Notes: generated from the sequence alone by a model not told the origin. Shown: positions 51,931 through 61,863, numbered from the stretch's first letter. The stretch: 64,000 nt of DNA from Methylobacterium sp. B4 (GCF_003201865.1 NZ_QJJJ01000001.1:372001-436000), one strand, 5' to 3'. Made by a program: numbers and translations.

Positions 51931-52329
51931 TCAGCCGGCGAGAAGCGCACCGCTCGGGCGATCGGCACCCCAGATCTTCTCGAGATTGTAGAAGCCGCGC
52001 ACCTCGGGCCGGAAGATGTGAACGAGCACGTCGCCCGCATCGATCAAGACCCAGTCGCAGGCCGGCATCCCCTCGACGCGGGCATTGCCGAAGCCCTTGG
52101 CCTTCATCTCCTGGATAATCTTGTCGGCGATGGAGCCGACATGGCGCTGGGAGCGGCCCGAGGCGATGATCATGGTGTCGGCGAGCGAGGTCTTGCCCGC
52201 GAGATCGATCTCGACGGTCTCCTCGGCCTTCATTTCGTCGAGGCAGCCGAGGGCAAGGGCCTTCAGGGCGTCGGAGGAAGCAGGCTCGGCGGCGGAGCCG
52301 GCGGTTTCCGGGTGGAGGTGTGCGGACAG
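51931..52329 (-). CDS. rsfS: Ribosome silencing factor RsfS (start uncertain)
   Basis: RsfS/Iojap-family protein that binds ribosomal protein L14 and blocks subunit joining. Core: VEIDLAGKTSLADTMIIASG, RSQRHVGSIADKI, CDWVLIDAGDVLVHIF, YNLEKIWGA. The first ATG in frame (52231-52233) would cut off the conserved first helix (DALKALALGCLDE) encoded just upstream. The upstream frame is open to a TGA at about 52405 but has no ATG, GTG or TTG. Candidates are CTG at 52327-52329 (used here) or ATT at 52378-52380. A frameshift is the alternative. Confidence 0.75.
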   Translation of the reverse strand: MSAHLHPETAGSAAEPASSDALKALALGCLDEMKAEETVEIDLAGKTSLADTMIIASGRSQRHVGSIADKIIQEMKAKGFGNARVEGMPACDWVLIDAGDVLVHIFRPEVRGFYNLEKIWGADRPSGALLAG

Positions 52330-52392
52330 GGTTTCGGTTCCCGGCGATCGGATCGTGGCGACACCGCCACGGAACGAAATTGGCGGCTTTCT

Positions 52393-52411
52393 GCCCGCTT
52401 TTCAAGCGGGC
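52393..52411. repeat. Small hairpin upstream of rsfS
   Basis: An 8-bp perfect stem (52393-52400 with 52404-52411) and a 3-base loop, at the 5' end of the open rsfS frame. It may affect initiation. Confidence 0.4.
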
Positions 52412-52528
52412 GAATCGCCCTATGGAAAATGACCGAGGCCCCCGGTACCCCTGTGGCAAGCCGGCACGCGAGCCGGTTTCATCTTTGCCTTCCCATTCGC
52501 GCGACCTGCTTCCCCGTGGATAGGGCGA

Positions 52529-52554
52529 GGCCGGAGGCGTCATCGCCTCCGGCC
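52529..52554 (-). terminator. Hairpin after PRC-barrel gene
   Basis: A perfect 11-bp stem (52529-52539 with 52544-52554), loop TCAT, 64 bases after the PRC-barrel stop. No T tract, so it is only a possible terminator. Confidence 0.5.
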
Positions 52555-52617
52555 GCTGTGATCCGGATTGTCCGCGGATCGGGTGGGTCAGGCGCTGATC
52601 GGTTCGACGCGCTTCCG

Positions 52618-53052
52618 TCAGTTCTTCTTCTTGGAATACTCGAACTTCGGAGCGTTCTTGAGCGTGTCCTTGTCCGTATCGACGTAGACGGACCACTTCC
52701 CATCCTGATTGTGAATCGCAACGCTCGACGGATCGACGACGACGTAGCTTTCGCCGAGCCCGAGGAATCCGCCCACGCCGACGATGATGCCGGTGACCGT
52801 CTTGCCGTTCTCGATTACGAGATCTTCGACTTCACCGACCGTTTCCTTCTTGTTGTTGTATACCGTCGTGCCGATGAGCTTCGACGACATGACATCGGCC
52901 GGCTTGACGGTGGCATATTTCAGCTTGATCGTCGCCGTATTGGCCATCTTCATCCCCGCATCGGTGCCGGCGGCGGGAGCAGTCGTTTCTTGCGCTAGAG
53001 CGGGTACGGTGACGCAGGTGAGCGCAAGGGCAGCGATCATCGGAAAACGCAT
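52618..53052 (-). CDS. Exported PRC-barrel protein
   Basis: A 144-residue protein with a signal peptide (IAALALTCVTVPALAQ) and a PRC-barrel domain (about 50-125: SSKLIGTTVYNNKKETVGEV, EDLVIENGKTVTGIIVGVGG, GLGESYVVVDPSSV). It ends in a Lys-rich tail. PRC-barrel proteins are common in stress and photosynthesis loci. It lies between rsfS and nadD, which are usually adjacent. Confidence 0.9.
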   Translation of the reverse strand: MRFPMIAALALTCVTVPALAQETTAPAAGTDAGMKMANTATIKLKYATVKPADVMSSKLIGTTVYNNKKETVGEVEDLVIENGKTVTGIIVGVGGFLGLGESYVVVDPSSVAIHNQDGKWSVYVDTDKDTLKNAPKFEYSKKKN

Positions 53053-53321
53053 CGTGAAACTCCTGAATTACGGTGAGATTCGATGAACGAAGCGGGCAAA
53101 AGACCCTCATTGACCCCAGAGTGACAAATCATGCTCAGGTTCCGTCTTGTGCTTGCTTCGTCGTCCGCACCGCCCCAACGGCTTGATCTGCAAGAGGTTC
53201 AGTTTTTTCTCGACCCTCCCGAAATTTCCGCGATTTGATCGGATCTGAGGAACGTTGGTCTTCGCCAGCTATTGGTGGAGCCGAACCCAGTTGCGCCGTC
53301 AGCTCAAGGAAGACCGAAACA

Positions 53322-53639
53322 GTGACGACTCTGATATCGAATGCGGGACGCACCACCGTCGCGGCGATGTCGTTGATCCTGATGACGGCGACCGCTCCGG
53401 CCCTCGCTCAGTCGGCCGGCAGCCGGATCGACCAGCCGACGCCCGGTACTCTCCCGTCGGGCGTGTCGACGGTGCCGGGTGGCGATGCACCGGCTGCAGA
53501 CAGGGGGACCGGTCAGGTCGCCCCTCCGAACGCGATCCGGTCCACGACCGATGTGATGGAATCGCCGGCATCCGTTCAGGGCACCGACGGCGCCAACCGG
53601 ACCAACCCGCTCCAGCATCTCCCCAAGGATATGCGCTGA
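53322..53639 (+). CDS. Small exported hypothetical protein
   Basis: A 105-residue protein beginning at GTG 53322 with AAGGA upstream, a signal peptide (ending TAPALAQ), and a Pro/Gly/Ser-rich mature part (IDQPTPGTLPSGVSTVPGG) ending PLQHLPKDMR. No family recognised. Confidence 0.65.
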   Translation: MTTLISNAGRTTVAAMSLILMTATAPALAQSAGSRIDQPTPGTLPSGVSTVPGGDAPAADRGTGQVAPPNAIRSTTDVMESPASVQGTDGANRTNPLQHLPKDMR

Positions 53640-53706
53640 CCGGAAACGGCGACGGCCAGGAATCGTCGCCGGGTCCGAGCGGGCAGGTCGGAGCGGGCGG
53701 TGGCGG

Positions 53707-54294
53707 TCAGGGCATCGCCGCCATGGGCGCGCCGGCCTCGCCCGAGCGCAGTGCGGTCGAGGAGAGATCCGAGCGCGGGCCGTGCAGGAAGGTCCAGGCC
53801 GGCGGATGTCGTCCCGGGAGCGAGAGCGCGTCGCTTTCCGGAATCCGGGCGCGGGCAAAGGCCCGGGCCGCCCGTGCGCCCGGGGCGGAGAGCGTGTGTC
53901 CGGGCCGGTCGATGACCGCGACGGGCACGAGGTCGAGGATATCCTCGAAGCGGTGCCAGCGGTGGAAGCTGCCGAGGGAATCCGCTCCCATGATCCAGAC
54001 GAAGCGCAGGCCCGGACGGCGCCGGACGAGCCAGCGCAGGGTGTCGACGGTATAGCGGGTGCCGATCGCCGCCTCGAAGGCGGTGACCGCGATGCGCGGG
54101 TCGGCGGCGATCGTCCGCGCCCGCACCACCCGCTCCTCCGGCGAGGCGAGGAGGCGCCGGTCCTTCAGCGGATTGCCGGGCGTGACGAGCCACCAGACGC
54201 GGTCGAGCCGCAGCCGCCGCAGGGCCGTGCGGCTGACATGAAGGTGCCCCGCATGGGCCGGGTTGAACGAGCCCCCGTAAAGGCCGATCCGCAT
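53707..54294 (-). CDS. nadD: Nicotinate-nucleotide adenylyltransferase
   Basis: A 195-residue NAD-biosynthesis enzyme joining nicotinate mononucleotide and ATP. LYGGSFNPAHAGHLHVS carries the GSFNPxHxGH motif, WWLVTPGNPLK binds substrate, IMGADSLGSFHRWHRF follows, and SSTALR (in place of the usual SSTxIR) is near the end. It follows proA by 49 bases on the same strand, the usual proB-proA-nadD order. Confidence 0.95.
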   Translation of the reverse strand: MRIGLYGGSFNPAHAGHLHVSRTALRRLRLDRVWWLVTPGNPLKDRRLLASPEERVVRARTIAADPRIAVTAFEAAIGTRYTVDTLRWLVRRRPGLRFVWIMGADSLGSFHRWHRFEDILDLVPVAVIDRPGHTLSAPGARAARAFARARIPESDALSLPGRHPPAWTFLHGPRSDLSSTALRSGEAGAPMAAMP

Positions 54295-54343
54295 GCCCGG
54301 AGCGGCCGGCGGCAGAGAGGTCTCGCGCAGGCTCCGTCTCCCG

Positions 54344-55642
54344 CTACGGACGCGTCTGGCCGCTGCCGTGGACCCGATACTTGAAGGTGGTGAGCTGCTC
54401 GACGCCGACCGGCCCGCGCGCATGCATCCGGCCGGTGGCGATGCCGATCTCGGCGCCGAAGCCGAACTCGCCGCCATCGGCGAACTGGGTCGAGGCGTTG
54501 TGGGCCACGATGGCCGAATCGACTTCGGCGAGGAAGCGTCCGGCGGCCTCGTTGTCGTCGGTGATGATCGCGTCGGTGTGGTGCGAGCCGTTGGCCTCGA
54601 TATGAGCGATGGCCGCGTCGAGCCCGTCCACCACCTTCGCGGAGATGATCGCGTCGAGATACTCGGTGCGCCAGTCGGCCTCGTCGGCGGGCGTCACCCG
54701 CGCATCGGCGGCCTGGACCGCCGCGTCGCCGCGCACGGCGCAACCCGCGTCGAGCAGGGCCTCGACGAGCGGCTTGAGATGGCTCTTCGCCACGGCGGAA
54801 TCGATCAGCAGCGTCTCGGCGGCGCCGCAGATGCCGGTGCGGCGCATCTTGCTGTTGACGAGAACCGTGCGGGCCATGGCGAGATCGGCGCCCGCTGCCA
54901 CGTAGACGTGGCAGATGCCGTCGAGATGGGCGAAGACCGGGACCTTGGCCTCCGATTGGACGCGCTCGACGAGGCTGCGCCCGCCGCGGGGCACGATCAC
55001 GTCGACGCAGCCGGAGAGGCCCGTCAGCATCAGGCCCACGGCTGCGCGGTCGCGGGTCGGCACGAGCTGGATCGCGTCCGCAGGCAGGCCGGTCCGGGAC
55101 AGGCCCTCGCTCATCGCCGCGGCGATCGCCGTCGCCGTGCGGTGCGAGTCCGATCCGGCGCGCAGGATCGCCGCATTGCCGGCCTTGAGGCAGAGGGCGC
55201 CGGCATCGGCGGTGACGTTGGGGCGGCTTTCGAAGATGACGCCGACCACGCCGAGCGGCACCGAGATGCGCTCGATCAGCAGGCCGTTCGGCCGCTCGAA
55301 GGCGGCGAGCTGGCGCCCGACCGGGTCGGGCAGGGTCGCGACCTTCTCAACGGCCTCGGCGATGGCGGCGACCCGGCCCTCGTCCAGGGTAAGCCGGTCG
55401 ATGATCGCCTTGGTCAGGCCGGCGGCTTGCGCCGCGGCGACATCCCGCGCGTTCTCGCGCAGGATGGCCGGGGCGCTGGCGCGGACCTGCTCGGCGATCG
55501 CGCGCAGCGCCAGATCCTTGGTCTGGGCCGGGGCGAGCGCCATGGCCCGGCCGGCGACGCGGGCGCGCCGGCCGATTCCGGCCATCAGAGTTTCGAGGTC
55601 GTCGGAATCCGCGAAATCGGACTTGAGATTCAGGACAGGCAC
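54344..55642 (-). CDS. proA: Glutamate-5-semialdehyde dehydrogenase
   Basis: A 432-residue proline-biosynthesis enzyme reducing gamma-glutamyl phosphate. [33 protein letters not shown] and the catalytic Cys region [16 protein letters not shown] are present; [22 protein letters not shown] closes the fold. Downstream of proB with a 146-base gap. Confidence 0.97.
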   Translation of the reverse strand: MPVLNLKSDFADSDDLETLMAGIGRRARVAGRAMALAPAQTKDLALRAIAEQVRASAPAILRENARDVAAAQAAGLTKAIIDRLTLDEGRVAAIAEAVEKVATLPDPVGRQLAAFERPNGLLIERISVPLGVVGVIFESRPNVTADAGALCLKAGNAAILRAGSDSHRTATAIAAAMSEGLSRTGLPADAIQLVPTRDRAAVGLMLTGLSGCVDVIVPRGGRSLVERVQSEAKVPVFAHLDGICHVYVAAGADLAMARTVLVNSKMRRTGICGAAETLLIDSAVAKSHLKPLVEALLDAGCAVRGDAAVQAADARVTPADEADWRTEYLDAIISAKVVDGLDAAIAHIEANGSHHTDAIITDDNEAAGRFLAEVDSAIVAHNASTQFADGGEFGFGAEIGIATGRMHARGPVGVEQLTTFKYRVHGSGQTRP

Positions 55643-55788
55643 GTTCCCGCTTCCCGTCAGGCGCCGAGGGCTGGCGCGATTGAAGGCAAATGCACTTTCC
55701 CGCCCCTTTGCACGTCGCGCGGGGGTTGAACAAGCACGGTTGTTGCATTGTTCCGTTTGGGACGATTCCCCTTCGGCCTCCGCGCGCC

Positions 55789-56922
55789 TTAGGGATCGAT
55801 CATGGCGAGGTCGTCGCGGTGGATCATCTCGGTCCGTCCCGCCTGGATCGAGGCGGCAGCGATCTCGCGGCTGGAGCGGCCGATGATGGCGGCGGCATCC
55901 GCGCTGTCGTAGGCCACCAGACCTCGACCGAGGATGCGCCCCTCCGGCCCCCGGATCAGCACGGCGTCACCCTTGGCGAAGTTGCCCTCGATACCAGTGA
56001 CACCGACCGGCAGCAGGCTGGCCCCGCCCTCCAGGGCGCGGGCGGCTCCGGCATCGACGACCAGGGTGCCGGAGGTCTCCAGCGATCCGGCGATCCAGGT
56101 CTTGCGCGCGGCGGTCGGGGTCGAGCCCGAGAGGAACCAGCTGCAGCGCCCGCCCTCGCGCACGGTCCGCAGCGGATTTTTTCCGCGGCCGTCGGCGATG
56201 ACCATGTGGGTGCCGCCGCTGGCGGCGATCTTGGCCGCCTCGACCTTGGTGCGCATGCCGCCGCGGGAGAGTTCCGAGGCCGGGCCGCCGGCCATCGCCT
56301 CGATCTCCGGCGTCACCCGCTCGATCACCGGCAGGTGGCGGGCCTGCGGGTCGCTGTGGGGCGGCGCGGTGTAGAGGCCGTCGATGTCGGAGAACAGCAC
56401 CAGCACGTCGGCGCTGATCATCGTGGCGACGCGGGCGGCCAGCCGGTCGTTGTCGCCGTAGCGGATCTCGGCGGTCGCCACGGTGTCGTTCTCGTTGACG
56501 ACCGGGACGGCGCGCACCTCCAGAAGCTTCTGCACGGTCGCGCGGGCATTGAGGTAGCGGCGGCGCTCCTCCGTGTCCTTGGGCGTCACCAGCACCTGGC
56601 CCGCGACGATGTCGTGGTGGCCCAGCGCCTCGGTCCAGTGGCGGGCGAGGGCGATCTGCCCCACGGCCGCCGAGGCTTGGCTCTCCTCCAGGCGCAGGGC
56701 GCCGGGGGCGAGGCCGAGCACCGTCCGGCCGAGGGCGATGGCGCCGGAGGAGACCACCACCACGTCGACCCCGCGGGCATGCAGGTCGGCGATGTCCTCG
56801 GCCAGAGCCGCGAGCCAGGCGTGGCGCAGGCGTCCTCGTGCCCTGTCCACGAGGAGGGCGGAGCCGACCTTCACCACGACGCGGCGAAAGTCTTCGAGGG
56901 CAGGCGGGCGAACCACGGTCAT
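55789..56922 (-). CDS. proB: Glutamate 5-kinase
   Basis: A 377-residue enzyme phosphorylating glutamate, the first step to proline. The kinase domain begins [12 protein letters not shown] and includes [19 protein letters not shown] and [16 protein letters not shown]-terminal PUA domain lies at about 285-377. It is the first gene of the proB-proA-nadD run. Confidence 0.97.
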   Translation of the reverse strand: MTVVRPPALEDFRRVVVKVGSALLVDRARGRLRHAWLAALAEDIADLHARGVDVVVVSSGAIALGRTVLGLAPGALRLEESQASAAVGQIALARHWTEALGHHDIVAGQVLVTPKDTEERRRYLNARATVQKLLEVRAVPVVNENDTVATAEIRYGDNDRLAARVATMISADVLVLFSDIDGLYTAPPHSDPQARHLPVIERVTPEIEAMAGGPASELSRGGMRTKVEAAKIAASGGTHMVIADGRGKNPLRTVREGGRCSWFLSGSTPTAARKTWIAGSLETSGTLVVDAGAARALEGGASLLPVGVTGIEGNFAKGDAVLIRGPEGRILGRGLVAYDSADAAAIIGRSSREIAAASIQAGRTEMIHRDDLAMIDP

Positions 56923-57188
56923 GCGGCAGTCGGTCGGATAGTCGGGACGAGGGCTAAGCGAGACCGGTTGCTGTGCATGAAGTGACGGGGCTTGGCCAGA
57001 TCCTTGCGACGCATGACCGCCTTGAACCGGCGTACGAATGCAACCTAAACGTGCTTATGTCGCGAATGGATTTAGCCCAATATAAGTTCACGCATGTTAA
57101 TCGGCCGCTCCAGACCGTGCCGTCCGACCTCTTGCCTCCGCAGGGCTCGGCTCCATCCCTTCGTGCTCGAACGTCAGGGAGAAACAGG

Positions 57189-57563
57189 TTGACGTGGAAC
57201 GCGGTGCCCGAGCGTCGCCTGCTCGTGATCGAGGACGATTACTTCTGGGCCGACGAGCTGCGCCGGGCGCTGGAGGACGCGGGCGCGACCGTGCTCGGGC
57301 CCGTCGCCTCGGTCGAGACGGCGATGGCGCTGCTGCGTTCGGAGCCCGAGCTGGATGCGGCGATCCTCGATCTCGGCCTCAGGGGCGTGCAGGCCTACGG
57401 CGTGGCCGATTGGCTCCTCGCCCGGCGTGTGCCGATCCTCGTCATCACAGGCTACGAGGCCGAAGCGCTGCCGCCCGCCTACGCCGCCCTCCTACGACTG
57501 GAGAAGCCGGTCTCCACCGCGGCGGTGCTGACGGCGGTCGAGACCCTGTTTCCGATCCCCTGA
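57189..57563 (+). CDS. Single-domain response regulator
   Basis: A 124-residue receiver domain with LLVIEDDYFWADELRRAL, the phospho-Asp in LDAAILDLGLRG, VITGYEAEALP, and the conserved Lys in LEKPVSTAAV. No output domain. I chose the TTG at 57189 because AGGGAG lies 7 bases before it; GTG at 57204 is possible. The 266-base region upstream contains no other gene. Confidence 0.8.
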   Translation: MTWNAVPERRLLVIEDDYFWADELRRALEDAGATVLGPVASVETAMALLRSEPELDAAILDLGLRGVQAYGVADWLLARRVPILVITGYEAEALPPAYAALLRLEKPVSTAAVLTAVETLFPIP

Positions 57564-57584
57564 AGCGGATCGCGGACCGCCGCG

Positions 57585-58343
57585 TCAGTGGGGCCGCGGT
57601 CGCTCCGTCTCGCGCAGCAGGTGCTCGGCGACGACCTTCACCGGCTGGCGACGGCCGATCAGAACGGCGAAGCGCGACTGCTCGGGATCCGTTTCAACGC
57701 GTGTGCGCGCCCAGGCCACGAGAAACTTGAGGTATTCAGCGCCGAGCAGGCGCGTCGCGGCCGGATCCGCCCACCAGCGGCCGAGATCGAGCCCATCCGA
57801 GACGACGGGATAGGGAATGATCGTCTCGCCCTCGTTCAGGGCGTGCCGCAGTTCCACCAGGGTGCGGGGCATGTGGTAGTTCGAGGTCACCACCGCGATC
57901 GTGTCGAACCGGTGACGGCGCATCCAGCGCCGGGTCTCGATGGCGTTGCCGATGGTGTTGCGGGCGCGGTAGTCGAGATCGACGCAGCAGGCGATCCAGT
58001 GCTCCTGGGCCGGGTTGAGCCGGGCGATCTCGTCGCGGGTGGTGCGCTCGTTGACGCCGGAGATCAGCAGCCGCTTGCCGTGCCCGCCCGCGAGCAGGTC
58101 GATGGCGTCGCCGATGCGCTGCGAACCCCCCGTCATCGCGACGATGCCGTCGGCCCCGTCCAGGCTCGGGCGGTCCGCGCGCTCGACCTCCGCGACGAAG
58201 GCGAGGAAGCCGCCGGTCAGCACCAGCATCCCGGCCAGGGCGAGGCCGATCATCAGCCTCAGGGCCCGGGCTCCGCGCTTCGGGTTGGTCCGCGCCTCAG
58301 GCATTCGACGCGGGGCTGCCGGAGGTGGGGCGGGTTCGCGCAT
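57585..58343 (-). CDS. YdcF-family (DUF218) membrane-anchored protein
   Basis: A 252-residue protein with one membrane helix (LMIGLALAGMLVLTGGFLAF) and a DUF218 domain (DGIVAMTGGSQRIGDAIDLL, KRLLISGVNERTT, VVTSNYHMPRTLVEL). The family is linked to envelope and peptidoglycan processes. The start is uncertain: ATG codons at 58304, 58343 and 58436 are all in frame and none has a clear ribosome site. It lies downstream of ftsX, a common alphaproteobacterial arrangement. Confidence 0.85.
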   Translation of the reverse strand: MREPAPPPAAPRRMPEARTNPKRGARALRLMIGLALAGMLVLTGGFLAFVAEVERADRPSLDGADGIVAMTGGSQRIGDAIDLLAGGHGKRLLISGVNERTTRDEIARLNPAQEHWIACCVDLDYRARNTIGNAIETRRWMRRHRFDTIAVVTSNYHMPRTLVELRHALNEGETIIPYPVVSDGLDLGRWWADPAATRLLGAEYLKFLVAWARTRVETDPEQSRFAVLIGRRQPVKVVAEHLLRETERPRPH

Positions 58344-58529
58344 CGATGGGGCGGCCCAGGACCATCCCAGCGCCTCCGCGGGGGCACCGCACGAAACCGG
58401 GCCGGCCGCCTGCCGACGTGGCGCTCGCAGGAACATGGCGGAGGGGACTGGGGCTCATGACGGTCTTGTGGGGACGAAGTCTCGGTCCGCAATGGTTGAC
58501 GAAAGATTAACGCGCCTCTCGCCCCGGTT

Positions 58530-59525
58530 TCACCGCAGGAAGCGGCGCACGGTGAAGCGCGAGACCGCAGCCGTAACGAGCGACGCGATTACGCCGATCA
58601 GCACGATGAGCGCGTAGCCCCGCCAACCGATCTGGAAGGTACCGAACAGCGCCTCGATCTCCTCGCCCGCCGGGCCCGCGCGCCACATTCGGGCGAAGAG
58701 GCCGGCCAAGGCGCAGGTGACGAGGGCGGCGCCCGCCCCGAGCGCCCCGCCCCGCAGCCCGAGGCGGAAGAAACGGCTCTGGAAGGCCTTGGCGATATAG
58801 TCGTCGTCGGCGCCCACGAAGTGCAGCACCTCCACCACCTCCCGGTTGCCGGCCATGGCGCCGCGGGTCGCGAAGACCACGGCGAGGCCGGTGGCGAGCA
58901 GGACCAGGGCGACGACGCCGATGCCGATCGCGGCCAGGGTGTTGGCCATGGTCGAGAGCCGCTGGAGCCAGAGCGCGTGATCGTCGAGGCTCGCCACGCC
59001 CGGCAGCGCCTCCGCCAGCGTCGTGCGCAGGGCCTTCAGGTCGGGCCGGGCGTCGTTCGAGAGCGTCAGCGCGATCAGCCGCGGCACCGGCAGGTCGGAC
59101 AGGTCGAGGCCGCTGCCGAGCCAGGGCTCCAGCAGCCGCTCGGCCTCCGCCTTGGAGAAGACGCGCGCGCCGACGATGCCCGGAGCGGCCCGGGCGACCG
59201 CTTCCGCCTGCCGCACGTCGGCCTCGATGTCGCGCCCGGCGCTCGGGCGGATCTGCACCGTGATCTCCTGCGCCACGCTGCCCTGCCACTGGCCGGCGCT
59301 GGAGACGGCGATCTCGGCCGCGCCGGCGCAGAGCGCGGCGAGGAAGGTGAGGATGGCGATCACCGCGGCCAAGGCCTGGCTCGCAGCGGAATCGGTCGGC
59401 ACCAGGGGCGCGTTGCGGCGCAGGTTGGCCGGCAGCGGCGGCTCGGACGCGGGCCGAGCAGCGGGCGGGCGGCCCTGCGCGGCGCCCTGCGTGACGCCCT
59501 GATCGCGGGAGCGCACCTCGCTCAT
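58530..59525 (-). CDS. ftsX: Cell division protein FtsX
   Basis: A 331-residue permease-like subunit of the FtsEX complex, which controls peptidoglycan hydrolases at the septum. One N-terminal helix, a periplasmic ECD (about 85-205), then three C-terminal helices; EVVEVLHFVGADDDYIAKAF is typical. Its ATG overlaps the ftsE stop (ATGA). Confidence 0.93.
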   Translation of the reverse strand: MSEVRSRDQGVTQGAAQGRPPAARPASEPPLPANLRRNAPLVPTDSAASQALAAVIAILTFLAALCAGAAEIAVSSAGQWQGSVAQEITVQIRPSAGRDIEADVRQAEAVARAAPGIVGARVFSKAEAERLLEPWLGSGLDLSDLPVPRLIALTLSNDARPDLKALRTTLAEALPGVASLDDHALWLQRLSTMANTLAAIGIGVVALVLLATGLAVVFATRGAMAGNREVVEVLHFVGADDDYIAKAFQSRFFRLGLRGGALGAGAALVTCALAGLFARMWRAGPAGEEIEALFGTFQIGWRGYALIVLIGVIASLVTAAVSRFTVRRFLR

Positions 59526-60223
59526 CAGCCTTCCACCCGCAAGCGACCCTCGGCGAGCACCATGCGGCGCGCCTCGACGAGGTCCATCAGGCCGTAATCG
59601 TGTGTGGCGATCAGCACCGAGGTGCCGAGCCGGTTCAACTCCATGAACAGCCGCAGCAGGCGGCGCGCGAGGCTCGGATCGACGTTTCCGGTGGGTTCGT
59701 CGGCGAGCAGCAGTTCCGGCCGCGCGATCAGCGCTCGGGCGATGGCGGCGCGCTGCTTCTCCCCGCCCGAGAGCAGCGGCGGCAGGACGTGCATGCGCTC
59801 GCCCAGGCCGACCCAGCGCAGGAGTTCGACGACCTCCGCCCGGTAGCTCGTCTCTGCCCGCTCCTGCACGCGCAAGGGCAGCGCCACATTCTCGTAGGTG
59901 GTGAGGTGATCGAGCAGGCGGAAATCCTGGAACACCACGCCCATGCGGCGCCGCAGGCCCGTCAGCGCATTGTTGGAGATGCCACTCACCTCCTCGCCGA
60001 AGACCGAGACGAGCCCGCGGGTGGGGCGCACCGAGAGCAGAATCAGGCGCAGCAGCGTCGTCTTACCCGCCCCCGAGGGACCGGTCAGGAACTGAAAGGA
60101 GTGCGGCGCGATCTCGAAACTCACGTCGGACAGCACCTCCGGCCCGAGGCCGTAGCGCATGCCCACGCTCTCGAAACGGACGACGGGCTCCTCCGCGCCG
60201 GACAGCAGGCTGCCCGTGTTCAT
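59525..60223 (-). CDS. ftsE: Cell division ATP-binding protein FtsE
   Basis: A 232-residue ATPase with Walker A GPSGAGKTTLLRLI, signature LLSGGEKQRAAIARAL, and LLADEPTGNVDPSLA (Walker B). FtsE-type VVFQDFRLLDHLTTYENVALP. I chose the ATG at 60221-60223; the frame is open far upstream without resemblance. Translationally coupled to ftsX. Confidence 0.95.
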   Translation of the reverse strand: MNTGSLLSGAEEPVVRFESVGMRYGLGPEVLSDVSFEIAPHSFQFLTGPSGAGKTTLLRLILLSVRPTRGLVSVFGEEVSGISNNALTGLRRRMGVVFQDFRLLDHLTTYENVALPLRVQERAETSYRAEVVELLRWVGLGERMHVLPPLLSGGEKQRAAIARALIARPELLLADEPTGNVDPSLARRLLRLFMELNRLGTSVLIATHDYGLMDLVEARRMVLAEGRLRVEG

Positions 60224-60392
60224 CCCAGCCGACAACGCCCGCTCACTCCACGCTTTCCTGCAAGGCAGGGACCGACCCTGCACCCGGCCGGCTTCACGGC
60301 CGGTTAACCCTACTCGGGGAGAACGTTTGTGTCCTTTTCGAGTGCGCGGCAACCCGCTGCGGGGACCGTACCCAACCCGGCGCCACCTCGCC

Positions 60393-61139
60393 ATGCTGAT
60401 CGTCTGTCCGGCTTGCGCCAGTGAGTACCGCATCGATGCCGAGCGCGTCGGCACCTCCGGCCGCTCCGTGCGCTGCGCGGCCTGCCGCGAAACCTGGTTC
60501 ATCTCGGCCGACGACGTGGTCGCCGCGATGTTCGAGGAGATGTCGGCCGCCGAGGAGGCCGCCCCCGAGCCGCCTCCCGCGCCCCCGGAGCCGCCCCCTG
60601 CCGCGCGTGTCGACGAGCCTCGACCGCCCACCGCCCGCCCGGCCAAGCGCGGCAGGACAAAGCCGAAAGCCGGCCGCCGCCTCTCGCCCGCCCTCGCCGC
60701 GGGCCTTGCCGTCGCCGCCGTCCTGCCGCTGATGCTGCTCGGCCGGGCCAGCGTGGTGCGGGCGATGCCGCAGACGGCCGGACTCTTCGCCCAGGTCGGC
60801 CTGCCGGTGAATCTGCGCGGCATCGACCTTGCCGACATCGCCGCCTTCCAGCTCCCGGCCGAGGGCACGAATCCCGCCCGTCTCGTCGTCGAGGGCGATG
60901 TGGTCGGCGTCGCCCGCACCCGTGTCGCGGTGCCCGCCATCGAGGTCGAGGTGCGCGACGCCGCCGGACAATCGCTCTATCGCTGGAGCGTGTCGGGCCC
61001 GCGCCCCTCCCTGGAGCCGGGCGAGCGGGCGCGCTTCAAGGCGAGCCTCTCCGCCCCGCCCGATAAGGGCCGGCAGATCGAGGTGCGCTTCGCTGCCGAC
61101 GGCGCCGCGGCCGCGGCCCGGGAGGACGAGAGCCGCTAG
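60393..61139 (+). CDS. MJ0042-type zinc-ribbon membrane protein
   Basis: A 248-residue protein with an N-terminal zinc ribbon (LIVCPACASEYRID, SVRCAACRETW: two CxxC), a Pro-rich linker, one membrane helix (SPALAAGLAVAAVLPLMLLG) and a beta-sandwich C-terminal domain (about 160-240). Divergent from ftsE, a common alphaproteobacterial arrangement. Confidence 0.9.
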   Translation: MLIVCPACASEYRIDAERVGTSGRSVRCAACRETWFISADDVVAAMFEEMSAAEEAAPEPPPAPPEPPPAARVDEPRPPTARPAKRGRTKPKAGRRLSPALAAGLAVAAVLPLMLLGRASVVRAMPQTAGLFAQVGLPVNLRGIDLADIAAFQLPAEGTNPARLVVEGDVVGVARTRVAVPAIEVEVRDAAGQSLYRWSVSGPRPSLEPGERARFKASLSAPPDKGRQIEVRFAADGAAAAAREDESR

Positions 61140-61293
61140 GCTCAGCCGATCCCGTCCGTTCTCGAGGTGAGCGATCTTCGCGTGACCCCGCGGACGCTAC
61201 GCCCTGGCGGAGCGGGGCGCGCATGGTATGGTGCCAGAGGAAGCGCCGGGGCGGCCCCTGCCGCAGGTGAAATCTTCAAATCAAACGAGTCGC

Positions 61294-61863
61294 ATGAGCA
61301 CCGCATCCAAACGCGTCCGCGTCCTGTTCGACGAGGCGGCCATCGCCAAGCGCAACGACGAGCTGGCGGCCCAGATCGTCGCGGCGAACCCCGAGAACCT
61401 GCTCGTGGTCGCGGTGCTCAAGGGCAGCTTCATGTTCGCCGCCGACCTGCTGCGCTCGCTGCACCGGGCCGGGCTCTCGCCGCAGGTCGAGTTCGTGCAC
61501 CTGTCGAGCTACCGCAACTCCACCGTCTCGTCGGGACAGGTGGAAATCCTGCGCGACGTGCAGAGCGAGGTGCGCGGGCGCGACGTGCTCCTGATCGACG
61601 ACATCCTCGAATCCGGCCGCACCGTCGTCTTCGCCAAGGACCTGCTGATGGCCCGCGGCGCCAAGCGCGTTCTCACCGCCGTTCTGCTGGAGAAGCCGGG
61701 CAAGCGGGCCGTGACGATCGATGCGGATTTCGTCGGCTTCACCTGCCCGGACGTGTTCGTGGTGGGCTACGGCATGGATGCGGCCCATGCCTTCCGGCAG
61801 CTGCCCTTCGTCGGACTCGTGGACTACGAGAGCGGCGACGCGGACCTGTTCGGCGGCGCCTGA
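61294..61863 (+). CDS. hpt: Hypoxanthine phosphoribosyltransferase
   Basis: A 189-residue purine-salvage enzyme. The PRPP loop is VLLIDDILESGRTV, the flexible loop contains HLSSYRNST, and FTCPDVFVVGYGMD contacts the purine. I chose the ATG at 61294, where resemblance begins. Confidence 0.95.
   Translation: MSTASKRVRVLFDEAAIAKRNDELAAQIVAANPENLLVVAVLKGSFMFAADLLRSLHRAGLSPQVEFVHLSSYRNSTVSSGQVEILRDVQSEVRGRDVLLIDDILESGRTVVFAKDLLMARGAKRVLTAVLLEKPGKRAVTIDADFVGFTCPDVFVVGYGMDAAHAFRQLPFVGLVDYESGDADLFGGA

Noticed and set aside
55725..55755. GGAAC-N17-TGTT on the minus strand upstream of proA
   Set aside because: The first base of the -10 differs and proA is a housekeeping gene next to proB. A single imperfect match is expected by chance.
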